A stretch of DNA of 64,000 bases from Puia dinghuensis (lineage in GTDB: Bacteria; Bacteroidota; Bacteroidia; Chitinophagales; Chitinophagaceae): positions 124,001 through 188,000 of the forward strand of contig NZ_BMJC01000008.1 of NCBI RefSeq assembly GCF_014642875.1, written 5' to 3'. The notes beneath the pieces are model-generated. The model was not told the origin of the DNA and searched no databases. It saw only the letters and a program-made list of their open reading frames with translations. The first letter of the stretch is position 1. Each line of letters opens with the position of its first letter. Shown piece after piece: positions 1 to 9,338 of the stretch. The position numbers and the translations under genes are program-made.

Positions 1-758
1 TTCTTCGTAATGTTTCTGGTATATACCAAAACATACTCGTGCACGATGCCGATATCCCCGGAGGACTGCGATGCTCGTGGATTGCTCTGGACTATGAAGT
101 TGCCAACAAAATTCTCTTCACCGAATATCTCATTCATGATCAATCGAAGATTGTTGAGTTCGTTGTCATCAATACTTATGCAGATGACTCCTTCCTCTTT
201 CAAGAGTTGATGGGCTAGTTTTAGCCTGGGATACATCATGGATAGCCATTTCGAGTGAAATCGCCCATCTGCTTTTGAATTAGTTGTCAGTCTCTTGCCG
301 GTTGCATCAATCGATCCGATGCGTGTCAAAAAATCTTCTGCAGACTCGGAGAAATCATCCTCATAGATGAGGTCATTGCCTGTATTATATGGAGGATCTA
401 TATAAATGGCCTTTATCGAATTCGCATATGATTTTTTGATTATTTTCAGAACCGTCAAATTTTCCCCTTCAATAAAAATATTTGCCGTGCCCGATGCCAA
501 ACAGCTTTTGTCCTGGACGGGGATTAAAGTGCCATGTACGGGTGTAGCTGCGCCCTTTTTTGCATTTTGCTTTCCGGGCCAGGAGATGCCATAATGCTCG
601 TTTTGCAAAATATCATCATCTATAAAGTCTCCCAGTGCTTCATAGAGCGTGACAATATCCAGAATATTGTCTTTGAAAACTTCTGGTGCGATGAGCCTGA
701 GTTGCCTTATTTGTTCGTCGTTGAACTTGTAATTTGGTGTTATTCTTTGAGTGGACAT
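1..758 (-). CDS. Beta-class (type III Mod-like) adenine DNA methyltransferase, partial
   Basis: The frame opens at ATG 758-756 and stays open to the left edge, so only about 252 N-terminal residues are visible. Residues 95-101 read IFIEGEN and residues 118-127 read IYIDPPYNTG, followed by a region containing the segment HSKWLSMMYPRLKLA and then CISIDDNELNNL. This order (DPPY motif before the remaining motifs) is typical of beta-class N6-adenine methyltransferases, including type III Mod subunits. It should transfer methyl groups from S-adenosylmethionine to adenine in a specific DNA site. It begins 2 bp after the stop of the upstream nuclease gene, so the two are almost certainly cotranscribed. 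The C-terminal half, including the target-recognition region, and any Res-type partner lie outside the window. Family is confident; assignment to type III rather than a related accessory methylase is inference. Confidence 0.85.
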   Translation of the reverse strand, partial: MSTQRITPNYKFNDEQIRQLRLIAPEVFKDNILDIVTLYEALGDFIDDDILQNEHYGISWPGKQNAKKGAATPVHGTLIPVQDKSCLASGTANIFIEGENLTVLKIIKKSYANSIKAIYIDPPYNTGNDLIYEDDFSESAEDFLTRIGSIDATGKRLTTNSKADGRFHSKWLSMMYPRLKLAHQLLKEEGVICISIDDNELNNLRLIMNEIFGEENFVGNFIVQSNPRASQSSGDIGIVHEYVLVYTRNITK

Positions 759-760
759 AT

Positions 761-1600
761 TTATTTGGGTATTTCTGGTTGGGTATTGAGCTTATCTACA
801 TCCATGTTTGCAATCAACATTTGTTCTTGTTCTGCATTGTTGCCAAAATCTTCAAAATATTTTTTAAAGCTGGTTTGGGTCCTGGTTCCTACTTTCAAAC
901 TATATTCCCTGAATGCTTCACAAGAAAATCTGGCATCACAGTTGCGGCAGACGCGGGTTGCAAACAAGACATTGGTGCCCTCTATCTTCGTGCTTAGGAC
1001 TTCCGCGGGCGGTGGCTCAAAGCAATTTGTTTCGATCTTGTCGACAACGAGGGCAAAGTCATTTATTGTCGCTTGTACATTGTTCTGATCAAATGGAATC
1101 TCGATGAGGGGATCCCATTTGGATAACTCGGTAGCGATGACATTTTCGTCTCCGGAGGCTATGGCTGTTCTCAAGATAGAGGGAAGGGCAGTAGAAATAA
1201 TGGCGGTGTGATCGAGCTTATTTCCGCGAAGATTTTGGTATATATATGAATAGACATTCAATTGGCTTTCATAAAGCTGTGTATTGGCTCTGATGTAATC
1301 CGGGTCGTGGGTCTTTATATCATACATCCAAACATCATCTCCTTCCTCGACAATGTCTACGACGCCTTCTATGGTAAATTTTCTCCCTTCGGGTGTAAAT
1401 TGCTCGGGTAGGGTGAGTTTTACCTCTGTTTCCGATACGCTTTCGGCGATGGGCCGTAATTTCCGGTAATAGTACAGCACCTGGTTCAAAGCTGCCTGAA
1501 GGGAATCGGCTGTCAATGCGTGACCGCCTTCCAATTTGAGCATTTCATAGTTTTGCTCGAAAATGCTCTTTATTCGGTTCTCGATCTCTTCAGGGGTCAT
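761..1600 (-). CDS. RecB/AddB-like PD-(D/E)XK Fe-S nuclease (C-terminal part of a split domain)
   Basis: 279 residues. The nuclease core is visible as GVVDIVEE (Asp82), then MYDIKTHD (Asp94, Lys96), then QLNVYSYIY (Gln113, Tyr117), which matches motifs II, III and the QxxxY motif of RecB-family nucleases. Three cysteines near residues 218-228 are spaced C-x2-C-x5-C (CRNCDARFSC), the spacing of the C-terminal ligands of the AddB/Cas4-type 4Fe-4S cluster. The fourth, N-terminal cysteine and the LVH motif expected of this fold are absent here but present at the C-terminus of the preceding helicase. The start overlaps the helicase stop as ATGA (4 bp), so translation is coupled or the two are joined by a frameshift. 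Predicted role: DNA cleavage coupled to the helicase in phage defence or repair. Confidence 0.8.
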   Translation of the reverse strand: MTPEEIENRIKSIFEQNYEMLKLEGGHALTADSLQAALNQVLYYYRKLRPIAESVSETEVKLTLPEQFTPEGRKFTIEGVVDIVEEGDDVWMYDIKTHDPDYIRANTQLYESQLNVYSYIYQNLRGNKLDHTAIISTALPSILRTAIASGDENVIATELSKWDPLIEIPFDQNNVQATINDFALVVDKIETNCFEPPPAEVLSTKIEGTNVLFATRVCRNCDARFSCEAFREYSLKVGTRTQTSFKKYFEDFGNNAEQEQMLIANMDVDKLNTQPEIPK

Positions 1601-4251
1601 TTTGAGTTGGGTCGGGTTCGTTCGTTTATTAAAAGATGATGCAGGTCTTCAATGGTTCGGTGTACGAGACTGCCAAAAAGCATTGTTTGAGAGCGAATAG
1701 GCACAAAATCATATTTGCGCATGATCATATATTGGCGTGGGCATCTTATATAGCTTAAGTAATCTGCTGTATAGGAATAGGATTTTCCCAAGTCTTCGTT
1801 TTGAAGCGCTACAACCGGCAAGGTAGTAATGTCAAATTGCTGAACGGTAGGGAAATTATTCGCCGAAAGCAGGAATTTGAATTCTTCTGTAGCAAACAGT
1901 TGGTCCTGGCGCGGTTGAGTGGTTTCACTCCGTGTTGTTGTGATCCTGGGCAGCACCAGGAGATTTTTTGCCCTGCTTAGCGCTACATAGAACATCCTGA
2001 TGGTGTCGAATTTGACAATTTTATGCAATGGCTCACCGTCCTTGTTAAGCAGTTCTCTCACAATGAGTTCTTTAGGGTCCGGGGGCCTTTCTCTTTTGTC
2101 TATGCTTCCCAGGACGACGACTGGAAACTCGAGGCCCTTTGACTGGTGAACCGTCAGAAACGGGATGCGGCCTTTTGGGAAGGGATCCTCGGCATCCTCG
2201 TATTCAGACTCGCCCAGCCGGTAGAGTGCATAGGTATATGAGGAAAATAATGTATGAGCGAACTTATCCTCGCTTAGATAGCCGGCGGTGATGACCACCG
2301 AATATTCTTCCATGAATCGGGAAAGATAGCGGGTGATGAGTCCTAAGTTGCAGACTGGCCCTTCATCGAGACCTCGTTGAGCCAAGGCGTACATTTCACG
2401 GAAATGCTTAAATCCATTGAGTTGATAGAACAGGTCGAGGATCGTCCAATCGACGGACGTAGTGCGGTTGATGATATACTCGATAGAGAAAGGGTTGCCC
2501 TCTGATTCTCTTTTTCGGATAAAATCCGTGAAGAACTTATTAGAGAGATTTTGTTTGGCTTTTGGAGAGAGGCCGGAGGCGCCGGTGAACAATCTTATAA
2601 ATGAATATTTAAACGGATGTTTTAAATCCAGTTTGTGTTTCGATGCCACTTTCAGCAGTATCTCGAAATCCTTTTTGATCAAAGCGAGGTCTGCCTTTCT
2701 ATCTTCTATATATTGTTCGAGTAATGGGTCTTGCGCACACAAAAAACTGGCTTGAGTGATGCAGTCAAGCATCCACTGTCTGAATTCCTTCAGGCTTTGG
2801 TTTTGTGTATCTCCATAATGAGGCCTCCCAAATATTAAGAGGAGTAAGCCCCAGATCGCCATGGCTTCTTCCACTTCTAAAAAGCGGCCGGCACGGGGAG
2901 CATAAACTTTCAGCTCATCGGCTGTCCCAGTGAGGCCAAAGTCTTCATTAACCCCCTGAAAAGCCTGCCGGTATCCCTCGACCCGGACATTGTTCTTCAA
3001 TGATGGAAACAGAAATGCGCATTGTGAATAATCGCCGATCTTTCCATTTAACTTCAGACGGTAGACAAACTCTGCTATTTCCCTGTAGACGGTGTCTGCT
3101 CTTGCATGGGAGGTGGTTATTACGGAAGGGCTTTCATCCGTTGAGAAGGCTGTTATCTGTTTGTTTTGGATGCGATAGTGCCCTTGAAGAGGTTTTTGCT
3201 TCTGCCAGTCGATGATATTTATGAAATTGGTATAAGTTTCAACGATGTTCTTTCGTGACCGGTAGTTCGTATTGAGATCGATACGCCTTGGCTTTGCGCC
3301 AATGGCATTTAAACAGCGATCTTCGAATTCCACCAAGTTTTCAACGGTCGCGCCCCTGAATCGATACAGGGACTGATCGTCGTCGCCTACTACGCAGATG
3401 TTCTTGCTGCCTTTGGCGAGGCCGAAAAATATCTTTTCCTGGATGGCATTCGTGTCCTGGTACTCATCGATGATGATGTGCTTGAATACGGACGCTGCTT
3501 CCGGCAATGTGCTGATCTGGTCATATGCCATTTTTTGAAGGAGCGAAAAGTCGACTTGTTTGATCAAGGGATGACTAGTCAGATCGGTCAAGTATGCGCT
3601 GTACATCTTGAGCATTTTAGAAAGCGTCTTGTCGCTGGTTTGACAGCTTAGAGGGTCTACATTCTCTTCGGAAAACCTGTTGAACAGGCTTATTATACTT
3701 GAAACAGCATTGTGTCTTGATTCGCTTTTAATTGCGAGGAAGTAGTCGTTTATCACTGCATTTGCGCTGGCTTCATCCGGGAACCCTCCGGAAAGCCAAA
3801 TATTTGCCCAAAAAGATTTATGATACAGTTTGAAATACTGGGAGAGGCCATCCATAAGGACGGGTGGATGCTTTCGGGCGCCTCCGTCTGAGAACCTTCT
3901 ATCTGTAAGAATGGACCGGCAAATCGAGTGAGTGGTGCCCAACGCCATCTTTGAGATGTCGAAGGATCTGCCTGTCTCATGGGTGACGAGCCCTAAAAGC
4001 ATACGTAAACCGTCTTTTAGCTGTAGCGCTGCTTTTTCCGTAAAGGTGGATAAAAAAATTTCTTCCGGTTTGATTCCGTGAAAGACTAAAAGGTTCAGCG
4101 TTCGCCAAAGCAATACCCTTGTTTTACCGGATCCGGGACCGGCGGTTAGGAATAGAGGGCCGTTGGTATCTAAGATAGCCGCACGTTGGTTGTCGTTTGG
4201 CTGAAAATTATTAAGTCGCCAGAGGTGTTCAATTGATGTTGTTCTGTACAT
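1597..4251 (-). CDS. UvrD/Rep-family superfamily 1 DNA helicase ending in an RecB-type nuclease start
   Basis: 884 residues. Superfamily 1A motifs are clear: Walker A AGPGSGKTR (residues 37-45), IIIDEYQDTN (near 260), GDDDQSLYRFRGA, LNTNYRS, TVHQSKGLEF and YVALSRAKN. The protein should translocate on single-stranded DNA by ATP hydrolysis. The last 60 residues do not belong to the helicase core: YIRCPRQYMIMRKYDF followed by FGSLVHRTIEDLHHLL is the N-terminal helix of a PD-(D/E)XK nuclease, with its first Fe-S cysteine and the LVH histidine. The rest of that domain is encoded in the next gene, in the -1 frame. ATG at 4251 is the first codon of the operon, and the 149-bp gap to katG must hold its promoter. 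Base composition is less G+C-rich than katG, which suggests acquisition by transfer. Confidence 0.9.
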   Translation of the reverse strand: MYRTTSIEHLWRLNNFQPNDNQRAAILDTNGPLFLTAGPGSGKTRVLLWRTLNLLVFHGIKPEEIFLSTFTEKAALQLKDGLRMLLGLVTHETGRSFDISKMALGTTHSICRSILTDRRFSDGGARKHPPVLMDGLSQYFKLYHKSFWANIWLSGGFPDEASANAVINDYFLAIKSESRHNAVSSIISLFNRFSEENVDPLSCQTSDKTLSKMLKMYSAYLTDLTSHPLIKQVDFSLLQKMAYDQISTLPEAASVFKHIIIDEYQDTNAIQEKIFFGLAKGSKNICVVGDDDQSLYRFRGATVENLVEFEDRCLNAIGAKPRRIDLNTNYRSRKNIVETYTNFINIIDWQKQKPLQGHYRIQNKQITAFSTDESPSVITTSHARADTVYREIAEFVYRLKLNGKIGDYSQCAFLFPSLKNNVRVEGYRQAFQGVNEDFGLTGTADELKVYAPRAGRFLEVEEAMAIWGLLLLIFGRPHYGDTQNQSLKEFRQWMLDCITQASFLCAQDPLLEQYIEDRKADLALIKKDFEILLKVASKHKLDLKHPFKYSFIRLFTGASGLSPKAKQNLSNKFFTDFIRKRESEGNPFSIEYIINRTTSVDWTILDLFYQLNGFKHFREMYALAQRGLDEGPVCNLGLITRYLSRFMEEYSVVITAGYLSEDKFAHTLFSSYTYALYRLGESEYEDAEDPFPKGRIPFLTVHQSKGLEFPVVVLGSIDKRERPPDPKELIVRELLNKDGEPLHKIVKFDTIRMFYVALSRAKNLLVLPRITTTRSETTQPRQDQLFATEEFKFLLSANNFPTVQQFDITTLPVVALQNEDLGKSYSYTADYLSYIRCPRQYMIMRKYDFVPIRSQTMLFGSLVHRTIEDLHHLLINERTRPNSK

Positions 4252-4373
4252 TTCGCGATGAAGTTGTCAAACTTAGCTAAACGACGCAATATTTTGAAAT
4301 TTAATACGAGGAAGCCATTTTATAGACAAATTCGATATGATTATAAAAATTATCAATTTGGTCATGTGTCTGA

Positions 4374-6608
<2,235 letters not shown>

Positions 6609-6620
6609 TGGTGGCCTGCT

Positions 6621-6753
6621 GCGTTAGGGATCGCAATGGAAAGCCCGGAGCCGGCCGGTGGGGTCGGAGTGCGGTTGCAGCGGTGGCCGGCGAGGACTTG
6701 TAATGGAGAGCCCGACCCGCCGCCGCTTTGATTTGCGGCGGCGGGAAACGCCC
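6621..6753 (+). repeat. Structured dispersed repeat, copy 1
   Basis: Starts GCGTTAGGGATCG and ends GGGAAACGCCC, 13 bp after the katG stop. The outer GCGTT can pair with the terminal AACGC. A central stem GCCGGCC/GGCCGGC and a 3' stem CCCGCCGC/GCGGCGGCGGG are visible. It shares both ends with copies at 25578, 46376 and 55954. Also shared are AGCCCGGAG in the left arm and GAGAGCCCGACCC in the right arm, both present in three of the four copies. Possibly a mobile palindromic unit or a 3'-end RNA structure; not assigned to a named family. Confidence 0.7.
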
Positions 6754-6780
6754 AAAAACAATGAGGACCTTTCGGTCCTC
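6754..6780 (-). terminator. Rho-independent terminator of the first Sus operon
   Basis: On the minus strand GAGGACC-GAAA-GGTCCTC forms a 7-bp stem with a GNRA tetraloop, followed by ATTGTTTTTGGG. It lies about 90 bp after the stop of the DUF1735 gene and immediately next to repeat copy 1, separating the convergent katG and Sus transcripts. Confidence 0.75.
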
Positions 6781-6867
6781 ACTGGTCCCACAGGGCAGGA
6801 GAGTCACACATGAGACTAACACATACTTCACAAGACGGTGGGCGGGCGCGCGCGGCTAACGCGGACG

Positions 6868-7776
6868 CTATCTATAATATTTGTCGATGAGGTAACGGTA
6901 GGCTGAACCGTTGAATACGGAATAATGGAATTTATAGACGTGGTTGATAGGGTCGGCCGTGAGAATGGTAGGGCCTTCCGTCACCGTGATGCCGTTGGCC
7001 GTGAGCTGGCTGGAGACGTCGCTTGGGTTGAGGATCACCTGGAAATTGCTCAGCACGCCGGCGTTGTTGGTGAAAGATAATACATACCGGGCGCCCTGGA
7101 AGTAGCCGCTGGTCACTTCGATCTGCGTGGGATTATCGGGGGAGAAAACATTGGAGCCGCCGGTGAAGGAAGAGCTGGTCGGCGTCCCCGTTCCGGTGCT
7201 GTTGTTCCACCGTGTCCAGTCCCAGGAATAGGTGCCGGCAATGGGGTTGCCGATGACATGATAGTAGATCGTCCCGAAATTACCGCTGACGGTAGCCCCG
7301 CCGCCGGCCGTGATCGAGATGGGGAACATGTAACTCTTGGTCGGGTCTATCTTCACCGGAAATACGATGAAGGGAACCGCGGCCGAGTAGCTCTGTCCCG
7401 CCTTCACCGTGACACTGGTAGTCGTGAACTTATACGTGCTGTCCGGGAATTTGGCGTATTGGCTGGTGGGGTCGAGGCCGGAGTTGACGGCCGCGAGGGC
7501 GCTGGCATCATAGCCGATGGTGACGGTGACATCCTTGCTGGCGACATTGGTGGCTGCGTAATTGAGGTGGAACCAGGCCGTGTCGGAGGCGTCGGAGCCG
7601 GGAAAGGTGAGGGCAGCGTTTCCAAAATTCGCCATCCCGCCTTCCGGGATCTGGACGATAGGTTTGAGGCCGCCGAAATCGGTCTCCCCGTCCCTGTTTT
7701 TGACGCAGGAATCGAGGGAGAGCAGAGCCGCCAGGCCGGTGAACAGGAGAATTAGTGCTTTATATGTAGTTTTCAT
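6868..7776 (-). CDS. DUF1735-type surface lipoprotein of a Sus locus
   Basis: 302 residues. An N-terminal hydrophobic signal ends in a lipobox (SLDSC, Cys near residue 25), so it is a lipoprotein. The first half, with segments such as VPFIVFPVKIDPTKSY, fits the DUF1735 (BT_3987-like N-terminal) immunoglobulin-like domain found beside SusC/SusD pairs. The second half, with KFHYSVFNGSAYRYLIDKYY at the end, is a beta-rich domain often following DUF1735. It is the last gene of a SusC-SusD-lipoprotein operon, 42 bp after SusD. Expected role: surface glycan or ligand binding helping the SusCD transporter. Ligand unknown. Confidence 0.75.
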   Translation of the reverse strand: MKTTYKALILLFTGLAALLSLDSCVKNRDGETDFGGLKPIVQIPEGGMANFGNAALTFPGSDASDTAWFHLNYAATNVASKDVTVTIGYDASALAAVNSGLDPTSQYAKFPDSTYKFTTTSVTVKAGQSYSAAVPFIVFPVKIDPTKSYMFPISITAGGGATVSGNFGTIYYHVIGNPIAGTYSWDWTRWNNSTGTGTPTSSSFTGGSNVFSPDNPTQIEVTSGYFQGARYVLSFTNNAGVLSNFQVILNPSDVSSQLTANGITVTEGPTILTADPINHVYKFHYSVFNGSAYRYLIDKYYR

Positions 7777-7818
7777 GATTCTTTTTTTTGGTTATTACTT
7801 GCTATTGCCGGCGACGGT

Positions 7819-9306
7819 CTACGGCATCCAGAAAATTTTTGAGGTATGTCCGTTGATCGTGCCCTCCGCGCCAACGTTGGTTGCGTTGGTGGTGTATTCG
7901 AGGGTGGGATAGAGTACCCTCACGGGGATGTTGGGTCCATCCCGATAGGGAGAAAGAGATATGGGGATGTCGGCAGGCAAGCCAAGTCGCCGGTAGTCGC
8001 TCCAGGCTTCGAAGGGGGTGATGGAATTCATGGCCACCCATTTTTGCCGGATGATGCAGGCGAGCTTTTCATCAAAGGTGGTGCAGGCGCTGTAATTGGT
8101 TTGCTTATTGCCGCTTTGGGTCTCCAGGGTATCTGCGGCCCCGGCGCTGGCGCCGAGATAAGCGAATGAAGCGGTGACGCCATTGTTAAAGTTAGTAGCG
8201 TCGGCACCGGCGGCGCCCAGCCAGCCTCTCAGGTTGGCTTCGGCCTGTAGGAAATAGCTCTCTGCCAGGCTGATCATGACGGCTGACTGGCCATTCGATT
8301 TGAGGATGCCCGGACCCATGGAGGATGACCCCGAACCCGGGATATTGTTCAGCGAACCCAGGACGTCGCCGACGTAAGTTCCACCCGAGGAAGGGGAATA
8401 GATATACTTGTAGCGGATGTCGTTATTGTTCATCATGAAAGCAATGGAGTATTGTGCTGCCCGCCAGTAGTCGGCCTGTCCGCCGCTGGTGGGAAGACCG
8501 GTGAGGGTGACGAAATATCCGTAAGTCGGATTCTGCTGACCCGAAGAAGCGGCATAACCGGGATTGACCAGTGCATCCGTGGTGAGGAAGCCGCCGCCAT
8601 TGGCCGTGATCTTCGCGATCTGCGCCTGGATGTAGGAGGCTCGCCCGCTCATTTGCGTCTGGCGCATGAGGATGCGGAGCTTGAGGGTGTTGGCGAAGGC
8701 GATCCAGTTGGATGTGCTGCCGCCGAACATGATATCGCTGTTGGCTGTTGCCGTGGCGCTGGGATTCTGCATATAGGTGACGGCGGAGTCCAGTTGGGTG
8801 GCAATGGCTTCGTACACCGACTGCGCTGCATCGAATTTGGGTGTGATGACAGATGTTCCTTGCAAGGCCTGGGTGTAGGGGACATCGTTATACAGATCGA
8901 CCAGCTGTTGAAAGACGAAGGCCTTCATGATCTTGGCCGCACCTATAAAAAAGGGTTTGTTCTGCAGCTTGGCAGCAGCTTCTATATAATTGTAATCTTC
9001 CAGGTTGCGGTAGTAGGTAGTCCAACTGCCGGAGTAGGTGTCATTGGTCTGGTGGTAGGACGCTACGTCGCTGGCGCTGATAGCATAGCTGCCGCTTGGC
9101 GCCCAGTAGCACATCCAGCCGCAGAGATAGGTGAACCCTGTGAGCTCGGTGCCCACCGTCACTTTGAGGGCGTTGGGCAGCACCAGTTCGGGCGTGGTGC
9201 TGGTAGCGGAATTGGGGTTGTTATTGATGTCGAAGAAATCTTTGGAGCAGCCGGCACTGAGCAGGAGTAGCGCGGCGGCCATATATAATTGAATTCGCTG
9301 TTTCAT
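7819..9306 (-). CDS. SusD/RagB-family outer-membrane lipoprotein (SusD-like_2 type)
   Basis: 495 residues. Lipoprotein signal with LLLLSAGC lipobox, then CSKDFFDINNNPNSA, the typical beginning of the SusD-like_2 subfamily. The C-terminal half contains AEANLRGW and IIRQKWVAMNSITPFEAW..YRRLG, the conserved core of SusD proteins. SusD forms the lid over its SusC channel and binds the transported oligosaccharide or peptide at the cell surface. It lies 32 bp downstream of susC and 42 bp upstream of the DUF1735 lipoprotein, all in one operon. No catalytic genes for glycan breakdown flank the pair, so the substrate cannot be inferred. Confidence 0.92.
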   Translation of the reverse strand: MKQRIQLYMAAALLLLSAGCSKDFFDINNNPNSATSTTPELVLPNALKVTVGTELTGFTYLCGWMCYWAPSGSYAISASDVASYHQTNDTYSGSWTTYYRNLEDYNYIEAAAKLQNKPFFIGAAKIMKAFVFQQLVDLYNDVPYTQALQGTSVITPKFDAAQSVYEAIATQLDSAVTYMQNPSATATANSDIMFGGSTSNWIAFANTLKLRILMRQTQMSGRASYIQAQIAKITANGGGFLTTDALVNPGYAASSGQQNPTYGYFVTLTGLPTSGGQADYWRAAQYSIAFMMNNNDIRYKYIYSPSSGGTYVGDVLGSLNNIPGSGSSSMGPGILKSNGQSAVMISLAESYFLQAEANLRGWLGAAGADATNFNNGVTASFAYLGASAGAADTLETQSGNKQTNYSACTTFDEKLACIIRQKWVAMNSITPFEAWSDYRRLGLPADIPISLSPYRDGPNIPVRVLYPTLEYTTNATNVGAEGTINGHTSKIFWMP

Positions 9307-9338
9307 TGTTGAATAATTTAGGTTTACGGAACGGTCTA

